Source of the DNA: Candidatus Babeliales bacterium
GTDB taxonomy: Bacteria > Babelota > Babeliae > Babelales > JANWKD01
Length of the DNA stretch: 18,551 nt
Direction of reading: 5' to 3'
NCBI GenBank assembly: GCA_025451595.1
Contig: JANWKD010000009.1
Span: 1-18,551 of the forward strand
Shown: positions 1 to 7,285 of the stretch, piece by piece
Layout of the letters: the number at the start of each line of letters is the position of its first letter
Position numbering within the stretch: position 1 is the stretch's first letter
Program-made: the position numbers and the translations under genes
Notes under the pieces: generated by a model
Database searches by the model: none
What the model saw: only the letters and a program-made list of their open reading frames with translations
Told to the model about the DNA's origin: nothing

Positions 1-594
1 AATAGGACAAAATGCAGGAATAAAGAAATGATTTGCCGCTTGCAGCGCGCCCGCAAGCAGTGCGCTTGAAGAGAGAAAAAGAATAAATGCAATTAAAATT
101 CGTAAATAGTTGGCAGCATATGCAGCTTGTGCTGCCGGTTGAGAGCACACATACCAAGCGGGAAAAATGGTTTTAGATAAATATTCAATGGTTCCATGAA
201 TGGTCGAGGTAAACTGCACATCTTTGCATAAATGCCATCCAGGTGCAATAAAACGAATAACCAGTTCGGCTTTCCAGAATATGAATAAACAAAGACCGAT
301 TAATACTCCTTCAAAAAGCAAAAATGATAAGCTCATTAAACGATTTACTGCCGTTTTATCTCGTTTTGAAATAGCGACAATAGTTGGGATAAATGAAGCA
401 CTTAATGCACCTTCAGCAAATATTTTGCGCATTGAATTAGGAATCTTAAATGCGGTAAAAAAAGCATCAGAGAGTACTCCCGGTGCCAAATAACGCGTCA
501 TTAACATTTCTCGCGCAAGGCCTAAAAAGCGGCTCATCAACGTAGAGCCACCAATCTGTAACATTTTTGTACTAAAGTTTTTTTTGTTTATCAC
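1..594 (-). CDS. murJ: MurJ (MviN) lipid II flippase, N-terminal part
   Basis: Partial gene; the C-terminus lies beyond the left edge. The reverse strand reads without a stop for about 198 codons. MurJ moves lipid II across the inner membrane for peptidoglycan synthesis. The translation shows the family N-terminal block: GGSTLMSRFLGLAREM, then SDAFFTAFKIPNSMRKIFAE and GALSASFIP. Later hydrophobic segments include LLAGALQAANHFFIPAF, close to the usual LLxGxLxAxxxFxxPA motif. The start is a GTG at 594-592 with GAGG about 6 bases upstream. No in-frame ATG precedes it, and the only nearby ATG upstream is out of frame and stops at once. It lies 24 bases after the ABC ATPase stop, so the two are probably cotranscribed. 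The product call is secure; the start is likely. Confidence 0.93.
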   Translation of the reverse strand, partial: MINKKNFSTKMLQIGGSTLMSRFLGLAREMLMTRYLAPGVLSDAFFTAFKIPNSMRKIFAEGALSASFIPTIVAISKRDKTAVNRLMSLSFLLFEGVLIGLCLFIFWKAELVIRFIAPGWHLCKDVQFTSTIHGTIEYLSKTIFPAWYVCSQPAAQAAYAANYLRILIAFILFLSSSALLAGALQAANHFFIPAFCPI

Positions 595-618
595 GGTGCC
601 CTCATTTTTAATAATTTT

Positions 619-1317
619 TTAGTTAATTGGAATTAATTGACCATCATATATTCGAAATTTATATTGCATTCGCTCTGCTACTTGCATATCATGCGTACTG
701 ATAATTAAACACATATTCCATTGCTGCTTACATTCAAGAAATAAATCAATAACTGATTGCACATGCGCTTCGTCAAGATTTGCAGTTGGTTCATCGGCAA
801 TTAAAAAAAGAGGCTCATTAAAAATAGCTCGTATTATAGCAACACGTTGCTGTTGCCCACCCGAAAGGCGCGATGGTTTACTATCTTTTTTTTCATACAG
901 GCCAAGACGCTTAAGTAATAGTTCAGCTTTTTGATATTGTTGCAAAGCAGGCTTTTTTGCAATAAGACCTTTCAGTACAATGTTTTCAATAACGGTTAAT
1001 TCGTTCATTAAATAAGGTTGTTGGAAAACTAATCCATAATATTTGTTAAGATACTGAGCTCGTTGCTCTGAAGACAATTTATTTAAATTACTACTTGTCC
1101 CGTCTGGTAACGAAATTATTATATTTCCTGTCGTTGGCGTATCAAGGCCCGAAATAATATGTAATAACGTTGACTTACCAGAACCAGAGACACCGGTAAT
1201 AGCATAACTAGAATTTTCTACAAAATTGGCGGATATATCCTTTAAAACCTCAATTTGGGTGCCGCCTTGTTTATAGACTTTTTGTATAGCACGCAGCTCA
1301 ATTGAACAAAGACTCAT
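619..1317 (-). CDS. ABC transporter ATPase, LolD/MacB-like
   Basis: Cytoplasmic ATPase of the LolD/FtsE/MacB subfamily, which energises lipoprotein release or substrate extrusion with a LolC/E-type membrane partner. Numbered from the start chosen here, it has Walker A GVSGSGKST (42-50), Q-loop FQQP (98-101), signature LSGGQQQR (151-158) and Walker B LFLIADEPTANLD (170-182). Length (232 residues) is normal for LolD. The frame opens 14 codons earlier (ATG at 1359), but that ATG has no ribosome site and sits almost on the putative -10 box. The ATG at 1317 has AAGGA about 9 bases upstream, so I prefer it. No permease gene adjoins it; the partner must be encoded elsewhere. murJ follows on the same strand. 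LolD is the most likely role, though sequence alone does not exclude a MacB-type exporter. Confidence 0.88.
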   Translation of the reverse strand: MSLCSIELRAIQKVYKQGGTQIEVLKDISANFVENSSYAITGVSGSGKSTLLHIISGLDTPTTGNIIISLPDGTSSNLNKLSSEQRAQYLNKYYGLVFQQPYLMNELTVIENIVLKGLIAKKPALQQYQKAELLLKRLGLYEKKDSKPSRLSGGQQQRVAIIRAIFNEPLFLIADEPTANLDEAHVQSVIDLFLECKQQWNMCLIISTHDMQVAERMQYKFRIYDGQLIPIN

Positions 1318-1360
1318 CTTAAGCGATCCTTTAATTATATTTTCAATAATCCGCTTCATT

Positions 1361-1389
1361 AGTATAGATATTTATTTATTGTCTGAGAA
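1361..1389 (-). promoter_or_regulatory. Putative promoter of the ABC ATPase-murJ operon
   Basis: Reading the minus strand, TTCTCA (1389-1384) and TATACT (1366-1361) are 17 bases apart, a fair sigma70-type pair. Transcription would begin near 1354, inside the first 14 codons of the longer reading frame. This supports the start at 1317. Prediction from consensus only. Confidence 0.45.
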
Positions 1390-1442
1390 TTCTTGTTTTT
1401 ATTAAATTTATTCTTTTAAACTGAATGCAGGGAATTTGTATA

Positions 1443-1478
1443 AAAACACCCAATATAATTATTTCTTTAAGGTGTTTT
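1443..1478 (+). promoter_or_regulatory. lon promoter -10 box framed by an inverted repeat
   Basis: A perfect TATAAT lies at 1454-1459, about 43 bases before the lon start. It is framed by an 8-base inverted repeat, AAAACACC (1443-1450) and GGTGTTTT (1471-1478). No convincing -35 box is seen at normal spacing. The geometry, with arms on both sides of the -10 box and the start site, suggests an operator, but a leader hairpin or chance is possible. It is not a CIRCE or HAIR heat-shock operator. Confidence 0.45.
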
Positions 1479-1501
1479 AATTTTTCAAAGGGGGAGTGCT
1501 C

Positions 1502-3853
1502 ATGAAGTCGTTATCATCTAAAACAGTTCAAGAAACTATCCCGGAAATACTCCCAGTCATACCAACCATGGATGTTGTTGTATTTCCGCATATGATTGTG
1601 CCTTTATTAGTTCTTGATGAACGAATTATCAAGGGAATTCATAAAGCATTAGAAGAATCAAAATTGGTTATGTTACTTGCTGCAAAAAAGCAAGCACATG
1701 ATCATCAAGCAATTGGAACCAATGATTTATACGAAATTGGTACTGTTGCTTCCGTAATGCGTTTAATAAAAATTCCGGAAGGCGGCATAAAAATTTTAGT
1801 ACAAGGTGTTTGTAAAGCGGGCGTTAAAGAAATTATTGCAACCGAAGAGGCATTAAATGTTGTCATCAATCCTATGTTCGCTCAAGTCGATGGTCAGGAT
1901 CAGGAAATTGCGGCACAAATAAAAAATATTAAAGAATTAGCTGAAAAAACGGCCAACGCAGGTCAATCGTTTAGCCCTGATTTTCACATTATCTTGTCAA
2001 AAATGCATGATCCTCAAAAAATTGCTGATTTTATCCTTTCTCATTTAAATCTTTCTGTTGACGATGCTCAAACATTACTTGAGCGAGATACGTTAAGAGA
2101 GTTTTTAGAGGGAATTTATATTTTACTTTCGCGCGAGTTCGAAGTTGCAGAAGTTCAAGAACGTATAAAAAATAGGGCACGCGATTCGATGAATAAATCA
2201 CAAAAAGAGTTTTATTTACGAGAGCAGCTGAAAGCAATAAAAAAGGAACTCGGCGAGGATGATGCTGAAGATATTGAACTCATGCGTCTCAAATTAGAAG
2301 CATTAGAGGCGCCCAATGAGGTAAAAACAGAGGTTTCTCGACAAATAAATAGATTGGAGCGCACGGCTGCAGATTCAATGGAAGCTGCAGTAACTCGTAA
2401 TTATCTTGATTGGATTTTTGGGTTGCCCTGGGGAAATCAAACCGAAGATAATTTGGATATTAAACACGCCAAACAAATTCTTGATGATGAGCACTTTGGT
2501 CTCGTTGATATTAAAGAGCGTATTCTTGATTTCATCTCAATAAAAAATCTAAAAAGAGACGGTTATACGCCGATTATTTGTTTTGCCGGCCCTCCGGGAA
2601 CTGGTAAAACTTCGCTTGGTAAATCTATTGCACGCAGTCTTGGAAGAGAGTATTTTCGTGTTTCACTGGGTGGCGTAAAAGATGAGGCTGAAATTCGTGG
2701 CCACCGTAGAACATATGTGGGCGCTATGCCCGGACGCTTTATTCAGGGATTTAGAAAAGTCTCCACCTGTAATCCAGTGATTATTATTGATGAGCTTGAT
2801 AAAATTGGTGCTGATTTTCGGGGAGATCCTTCTGCTGCAATGCTTGAAGTATTAGACCCGCAACAAAATAAAACATTCCATGATAATTATTTGGGCGTTC
2901 CGTATGATCTTTCAAACGTTCTTTTTATTGCGACTGCAAATAGTCTTGATACTATTTCAGAGCCATTAAAAGATCGCATGGAAATTATTCAACTTTCAGG
3001 ATATACGCTCGATGAGAAATTGTACATTGCAAAAAAACATCTTATTGCTCGTGCAATAAAAGATTCAGGCTTAAACGATCAACATTTTACGCTTAATGAT
3101 GACGTGTTAATTGACATTATCTCAACCTATACCCGAGAAGCAGGGGTGCGTCAGTTAGAACGTACTATTAAACGACTTTGTAGCAAAATGGCTCGTTCTC
3201 TTGTAGAGGATAATCTGTTGCTTTCTATTTCTAATAACAATCTTGATACGCTCCTTGGCCCACGCAAATTCATAGAAGAATATGAAGATCATGAAGATCA
3301 AATAGGTATCTCCAATGGCCTTGCATGGACAGCATACGGCGGAGAGATGATTAAGATCGAAGCTGTTATTATGCCAGGAAAAGGAAAACTTATTCTGACC
3401 GGGCAATTAGGCAACGTCATGAAAGAATCTGCGCAAGCGGCACTCAGTTACGCACGTGCACACGCGAAAGAGTTTAGCATTTCAGATAAATTGTTCACTC
3501 ATTTTGATTTGCATATTCATGTTCCTGCGGGCGGTATTCCAAAAGATGGACCTTCGGCGGGTATAACTATGCTTTCATCAATCCTTTCTGCGTTAACCCA
3601 GCGGCCAATAAATACCGATTATGCAATGACAGGCGAGCTTAATTTACGTGGGTATGTAATGCCTATTGGAGGCGTTAAAGAAAAAATATTGATTGCGAAA
3701 CGCCACAAAATACCTTGTGTTATTTTGCCTCAAAAAAATAAAAATGATTTAATTGGACTAGAAGATATTACAAAAGATATTAAAATTATTTTTGTAAGTC
3801 ATGCAGATGAAGTATTAAAACATGTGTTATTAGGAACTGATAAGAAAGCATAA
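1502..3853 (+). CDS. lon: ATP-dependent protease Lon
   Basis: Cytosolic AAA+ serine protease that degrades misfolded and regulatory proteins. Domains in order: the LonN substrate-binding domain (about 15-205), a coiled-coil linker, the AAA+ module with Walker A GPPGTGKT (363-370) and Walker B VIIIDELDK (D430, E431), and the protease domain with catalytic Ser685 in KDGPSAG and Lys728 in GGVKEK. The Ser-Lys spacing of 43 equals that of E. coli Lon. Length (783 residues) is full. The frame opens with GTG at 1496, but AGGGGGA (1489-1495) directly abuts that codon and is 6 bases from the ATG at 1502, so the ATG is preferred. The kinase gene follows 6 bases after the stop, suggesting cotranscription. 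Confidence 0.97.
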   Translation: MKSLSSKTVQETIPEILPVIPTMDVVVFPHMIVPLLVLDERIIKGIHKALEESKLVMLLAAKKQAHDHQAIGTNDLYEIGTVASVMRLIKIPEGGIKILVQGVCKAGVKEIIATEEALNVVINPMFAQVDGQDQEIAAQIKNIKELAEKTANAGQSFSPDFHIILSKMHDPQKIADFILSHLNLSVDDAQTLLERDTLREFLEGIYILLSREFEVAEVQERIKNRARDSMNKSQKEFYLREQLKAIKKELGEDDAEDIELMRLKLEALEAPNEVKTEVSRQINRLERTAADSMEAAVTRNYLDWIFGLPWGNQTEDNLDIKHAKQILDDEHFGLVDIKERILDFISIKNLKRDGYTPIICFAGPPGTGKTSLGKSIARSLGREYFRVSLGGVKDEAEIRGHRRTYVGAMPGRFIQGFRKVSTCNPVIIIDELDKIGADFRGDPSAAMLEVLDPQQNKTFHDNYLGVPYDLSNVLFIATANSLDTISEPLKDRMEIIQLSGYTLDEKLYIAKKHLIARAIKDSGLNDQHFTLNDDVLIDIISTYTREAGVRQLERTIKRLCSKMARSLVEDNLLLSISNNNLDTLLGPRKFIEEYEDHEDQIGISNGLAWTAYGGEMIKIEAVIMPGKGKLILTGQLGNVMKESAQAALSYARAHAKEFSISDKLFTHFDLHIHVPAGGIPKDGPSAGITMLSSILSALTQRPINTDYAMTGELNLRGYVMPIGGVKEKILIAKRHKIPCVILPQKNKNDLIGLEDITKDIKIIFVSHADEVLKHVLLGTDKKA

Positions 3854-3859
3854 ACAACA

Positions 3860-4969
3860 ATGAATATACTGACCATCGGAGGAGCTACGCTTGATATCTT
3901 TATCAATATTGAAGAGAAACAGTCGCTCGAAATACATAAAGATCATCAAACAAAATCATATATCATGTTGCCCGATGATTCTAAAATTGAAGTAAGTAAC
4001 GTGAACTATTCTACCGGAGGCGGCGCCACTAATTCTGCCGCCTCGTTTAGTCGGCTTGGTTTTTGCACTTCAATTATATGCAAAATTGGTAATGATTATG
4101 GGGGAAAATTAGTAAAACAAAAATTGGATGAAGAAAAAGTTACTACCAGTTCTATCATTATTGATGCGCAAGAAATGACAGGAACGTCCTATATTTTGCC
4201 TTCATTACAAGGAAACCGTACTATTTTGGCCTATCGTGGCTCAAACACTGCTATGAATAGGGAAGATATTTCATTTGATCAGTTTATTAATCAAGATTTA
4301 TTTTATATTACTTCACTCAGTGGTCGTTCTTCACAGCTGTTAAGTCCAATAGCGCAAGAGGCTAAAAAATTACATAAATTAGTAGCAACAAATCCGGGCA
4401 GTAGTCAATTGGCTTCCGGTGCAACGGCATTGCGAGAAGCCTTACCTTACATAGACATACTGATTCTCAATAGTAGTGAGGCGCAACTATTTATGACTTC
4501 ATTGATAGAAATGAACACAACGTTAAAAGAGATTATTTTACACCAAGAGCACTCAAAGATCGATCATCATATTCCGCAGTTACTTTCTAACACTATCGCA
4601 TATGAAGATACCTTTTTTAATATTGCGTACTACTTTAAAGAAGTTCTATCTCGCGGCCCTCAAATTGTGGTAGTAACGAATGGAGCCGAAGGTGTGTATG
4701 TGGCAACCAAGGAAAAAATTTACTTTCATCCCAGTATTCAAACCAACGTGGTAAGTACGTTAGGGGCTGGGGACTCGTTCGGGTCTTGCTTTGTAGCTTC
4801 TTTAATAGAGAACTACTCAATCGAACAGGCGTTGTTACGTGGTATTTTGAATAGTCACTCAGTATTACAATCAGTTGATGCAAAAAGCGGTTTGCTGACA
4901 ATTGAGCAATTGAATCAGCAAACCAAAAATATGCAGCCTGCTATTCAATATTTTGCTATAAATCTGTAG
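3860..4969 (+). CDS. PfkB-family carbohydrate/nucleoside kinase
   Basis: Ribokinase-fold kinase that phosphorylates a sugar or nucleoside hydroxyl with ATP. Visible signatures: N-terminal GGATLDIF (7-14) with the substrate-binding Asp12; PfkB motif 1 GGGATNSAASFSRLG (53-67); VVVTNGAEGVYV before the ATP site; and motif 2 GAGDSF (302-307) with the catalytic base Asp305. At 369 residues it is longer than most relatives. The extra length is a helical, His- and Glu-rich insertion of about 45 residues (roughly 212-258) between the NSSEAQLF motif and the nucleotide-binding strand. Substrate cannot be assigned; adenosine kinase-like and ribokinase-like are both possible. It follows lon by 6 bases. 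Its last 14 bases overlap the convergent zinc-finger gene. Confidence 0.88.
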   Translation: MNILTIGGATLDIFINIEEKQSLEIHKDHQTKSYIMLPDDSKIEVSNVNYSTGGGATNSAASFSRLGFCTSIICKIGNDYGGKLVKQKLDEEKVTTSSIIIDAQEMTGTSYILPSLQGNRTILAYRGSNTAMNREDISFDQFINQDLFYITSLSGRSSQLLSPIAQEAKKLHKLVATNPGSSQLASGATALREALPYIDILILNSSEAQLFMTSLIEMNTTLKEIILHQEHSKIDHHIPQLLSNTIAYEDTFFNIAYYFKEVLSRGPQIVVVTNGAEGVYVATKEKIYFHPSIQTNVVSTLGAGDSFGSCFVASLIENYSIEQALLRGILNSHSVLQSVDAKSGLLTIEQLNQQTKNMQPAIQYFAINL

Positions 4970-5417
4970 TAAAATATTCTTCATATTGAGAATGATTCTC
5001 CAAATTATGCTTGGTAAAATATTCCTGATTTTCGTAAGAACGATTACAATCTGAGCAATAAAAATGAATATCTTTATAATGATCATAAAGGGCACGTATA
5101 TTATGAAATTGACAATCACATTTTAAGCAATAAGAGTGTTCTTTAATTTTATGCGCTCGGAGCCACTGATTCGTGAAAAATCTTGATTCGCATCCTTGGA
5201 CGGGACAACGGTGCGTATCAAGCTTTTTTGAAGAAAAAACTTGAATAGGAGAGTACGAAGAATTCCCTTCTTCTTTATTGTATGTATGAAACGAAATTCT
5301 CTCTGCATTCGCTTGATCCATCTTGTACAAAATAGTCATTAGCTGCTTATCTACTTTTTCCATTGCATGAGCATTGAATATCAGACCTATTAATAAGAAG
5401 ACGGAAGTTTGATTCAT
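4956..5417 (-). CDS. Exported protein with three tandem C2H2 zinc fingers
   Basis: 153 residues. The N-terminus (FLLIGLIFNAHA) looks like a signal peptide cleaved near residue 18, although the n-region lacks Lys or Arg. The C-terminal half contains three classical C2H2 fingers: C71-C76/H89-H94 (Cx4C-x12-Hx4H), C97-C100/H113-H118 and C121-C124/H137-H142 (both Cx2C-x12-Hx4H). Aromatic and Leu core residues sit at the expected places (F80/F81 and L86; F104 and L110; Y128 and F134). Linkers are only two residues, shorter than the TGEKP linker of eukaryotic DNA-binding fingers. Bacterial zinc fingers are normally of the Ros/MucR type with other spacing, so this looks eukaryotic in origin. A role as a host-directed nucleic-acid or protein-binding effector is inference. 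The ATG has AAAGGG 5 bases upstream. Confidence 0.85.
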   Translation of the reverse strand: MNQTSVFLLIGLIFNAHAMEKVDKQLMTILYKMDQANAERISFHTYNKEEGNSSYSPIQVFSSKKLDTHRCPVQGCESRFFTNQWLRAHKIKEHSYCLKCDCQFHNIRALYDHYKDIHFYCSDCNRSYENQEYFTKHNLENHSQYEEYFTTDL

Positions 5418-5443
5418 GGATACCCTTTTTATTTTTGGAACAT

Positions 5444-5472
5444 ATTAAAGTATGTTTTATTTGTTTTGTCAA
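5444..5472 (-). promoter_or_regulatory. Promoter of the zinc-finger gene
   Basis: On the minus strand a perfect TTGACA (5472-5467) is followed after exactly 17 bases by TTTAAT (5449-5444). The start site would fall near 5437, leaving a leader of about 20 bases that holds the ribosome site. This is the best sigma70-like promoter in the window. Confidence 0.65.
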
Positions 5473-5513
5473 AGAATAAAATAACATTTGTTTTTAAAAG
5501 CAGACAAAAACCC

Positions 5514-5542
5514 TTTACAATAGTAAGGCTTTACTTTAATTT
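5514..5542 (+). promoter_or_regulatory. Putative promoter of the atpD-atpC-herA operon
   Basis: TTTACA (5514-5519) and TAATTT (5537-5542) are 17 bases apart, upstream of the AAGGA ribosome site (5571-5575) and the atpD ATG. The -10 match is weak. The 166-base region 5418-5583 therefore holds divergent promoters for the zinc-finger gene and atpD. Confidence 0.4.
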
Positions 5543-5583
5543 TATTATTATAGCTAAAGCTATTTTTTGTAAGGATCATCTCA

Positions 5584-7038
5584 ATGCCTGAAATAAATGC
5601 TCAATCTCAAATAAATAATAATCAAACAACTATCTTTGGAACCGTATTACGAGTAACGGGAACTATTATTGATGTTCAATTTCCTCAAGAAGCTACGCCG
5701 CAGATTTTGAATGAGCTGCATGTGCTCATCCCAACCAATGGGCAACATAATGAAAAAACCGCTAGTCTTGAAGTAGAGCAGCAGCTTGGTGATGGTATTG
5801 TTCGCTGTATTGCCCTACAAGATATATCAGGAATTTACCGTGGTTTAAATGTTATTGATACGGGCGGTCCTATCAAAGTTCCTGTAGGGCCAATGGTGCT
5901 TGGCAGAATTTTTGACGTTCTTGGTAATTCGATCGATGATAAAGGAAGCATTAACGTCACGCAACGTTGGCCAATTCATCGTGACCCGCCCCCTCTGGTA
6001 GAGCAAAAAATTGCGACTGAGATTCAAGAAACTGGTATAAAAGTAATTGATCTTTTGTGTCCGTACATGAAAGGTTCAAAAATTGGCTTATTTGGGGGTG
6101 CTGGCGTAGGAAAAACAATTTTAGTTATGGAGCTCATTCGCAACATTGCGCTTGAGCATGGAGGCGTATCGGTATTTACCGGCGTTGGAGAGCGTACCAG
6201 AGAAGGTAATGAACTTTGGCTTGAAATGAAACAGTCTGGTGTTCTTGATAAAACGACCTTGGTCTTTGGTCAAATGGGCGATATGCCGGGGGCTCGTTTT
6301 AGAGTTGGTCTTACAGGGCTGACTATGGCTGAATATTTCAGAGACGAAGAACATAAAGATGTTTTGTTATTTGTTGATAATATTTTCCGATTAGTCCAAG
6401 CCGGCTCCGAGGTATCTGCGTTGTTAGGCAGATTGCCTTCTGCAGTAGGATACCAACCAACGCTTGCCTCAGAAATGGGTGCATTTCAAGAACGCATTAC
6501 CAACACCATTCACGGCGCTATTACTTCCATCCAAGCGGTATATGTTCCAGCGGATGATATTACTGACCCAGCGCCTGCAACAACGTTTATGCATTTGGAT
6601 GCAAGTACCGTGCTTTCTCGTAAATTAGTGGAGCTGGGATTATACCCTGCAATTGATCCCTTACAATCTAATTCCAAAGCGTTGACCCCTCAGATTGTAG
6701 GCCCGTATCATTATCAAGTAGCTCGTAAAGTGCAAACTATAGTACAACGTTACAAAGAGTTACAAGACATTATCGCTATTTTAGGTATGGATGAACTTTC
6801 TGATGAAGATAAGTTAACTGTCCATCGTGCAAAAAAAATACAAAAATTCTTAACCCAACCACTTTTTGTTGCTGAGAATTTTAGTGGTATTGCGGGTCAA
6901 TATGTTTCTCTGGAAAAAACTATTCATGATTTTGATGCGCTATTAAAAGGTCAATACGACCATCTGCCCGAGCAAGCTTTTTATATGGTAGGTACTCTAG
7001 AGCAAGCACAAGAAAAAGCGCTGAAACTGCAATCGTGA
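5584..7038 (+). CDS. atpD: F-type ATP synthase subunit beta
   Basis: Catalytic subunit of the F1 head. Seen in order: the N-terminal beta-barrel (GTVLRVTGTIIDVQF), P-loop GGAGVGKT (171-178), catalytic Glu203 in GERTREG, Walker B LLFVDNIF (261-268), the near-invariant SALLGRLPSAVGYQP stretch, and the family signature PAIDPLQSNS. Length (484) is normal. Small departures from consensus are RLVQAGSE in place of RFTQAGSE, and Lys where Arg usually follows the signature. All core catalytic residues are kept, so it should be functional. The start has AAGGA 8 bases upstream. The gene order atpD-atpC without atpA, atpG, atpH or F0 genes matches genomes where these two form a separate operon (for example Bacteroidetes and Chlorobi), not an N-ATPase operon. 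Confidence 0.96.
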   Translation: MPEINAQSQINNNQTTIFGTVLRVTGTIIDVQFPQEATPQILNELHVLIPTNGQHNEKTASLEVEQQLGDGIVRCIALQDISGIYRGLNVIDTGGPIKVPVGPMVLGRIFDVLGNSIDDKGSINVTQRWPIHRDPPPLVEQKIATEIQETGIKVIDLLCPYMKGSKIGLFGGAGVGKTILVMELIRNIALEHGGVSVFTGVGERTREGNELWLEMKQSGVLDKTTLVFGQMGDMPGARFRVGLTGLTMAEYFRDEEHKDVLLFVDNIFRLVQAGSEVSALLGRLPSAVGYQPTLASEMGAFQERITNTIHGAITSIQAVYVPADDITDPAPATTFMHLDASTVLSRKLVELGLYPAIDPLQSNSKALTPQIVGPYHYQVARKVQTIVQRYKELQDIIAILGMDELSDEDKLTVHRAKKIQKFLTQPLFVAENFSGIAGQYVSLEKTIHDFDALLKGQYDHLPEQAFYMVGTLEQAQEKALKLQS

Positions 7039-7042
7039 TAAT

Positions 7043-7285
7043 ATGGAATTGATTATTGTAAGCCCTTTTGAAAAAAAAACTATTCAAATATCTTGGATTG
7101 AGGTCAATACGCCCGTGGGTAATTTTGTCTTGCAACGAGGACATGCGCCTATGATAGTATCTTTGAGCGCTGGTAAGGATATAATAATATGTCTTGCCAA
7201 TGGCAAACATGAAACCATAACAGCACAACGAGGCGGATTGCTCGAAATTAATCGTATAGAAGCTCGATTGTTATTGCATGCGTAA
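7043..7285 (+). CDS. atpC: F-type ATP synthase epsilon subunit, short form
   Basis: 80 residues covering only the N-terminal beta-sandwich of epsilon. Recognisable elements are the opening strand (LIIVSP), VNTPVGNFVLQRGHAPMIVSL (family: GxxGxLGxxxxHAPLL) and the GGLLEI strand near the end. The C-terminal two-helix domain, which inhibits ATP hydrolysis in many bacteria and takes the usual protein to about 130-140 residues, is absent. Short epsilon proteins of this kind are known in Chlorobi and Bacteroidetes, so this is probably a natural form. The gene starts 4 bases after atpD and overlaps the next gene by 8 bases, so translation of the three is likely coupled. Confidence 0.88.
   Translation: MELIIVSPFEKKTIQISWIEVNTPVGNFVLQRGHAPMIVSLSAGKDIIICLANGKHETITAQRGGLLEINRIEARLLLHA

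Noticed and set aside
200..493. 97-residue plus-strand reading frame
   Set aside because: It is the antisense shadow of murJ, whose reverse-strand translation matches the MurJ family throughout.
4871..5119. 82-residue minus-strand reading frame rich in Ile
   Set aside because: Out of frame with and overlapping the zinc-finger gene, which has ribosome site, promoter and domain support.
5409..5591. Possible 60-residue gene between the zinc-finger gene and atpD
   Set aside because: No ribosome site, overlaps the atpD start and both divergent promoters, and the composition looks like AT-rich spacer.
5584..7285. N-ATPase (sodium-type) operon starting atpD-atpC
   Set aside because: The genes that should follow (atpQ, atpR, atpB and so on) are absent; herA follows directly.
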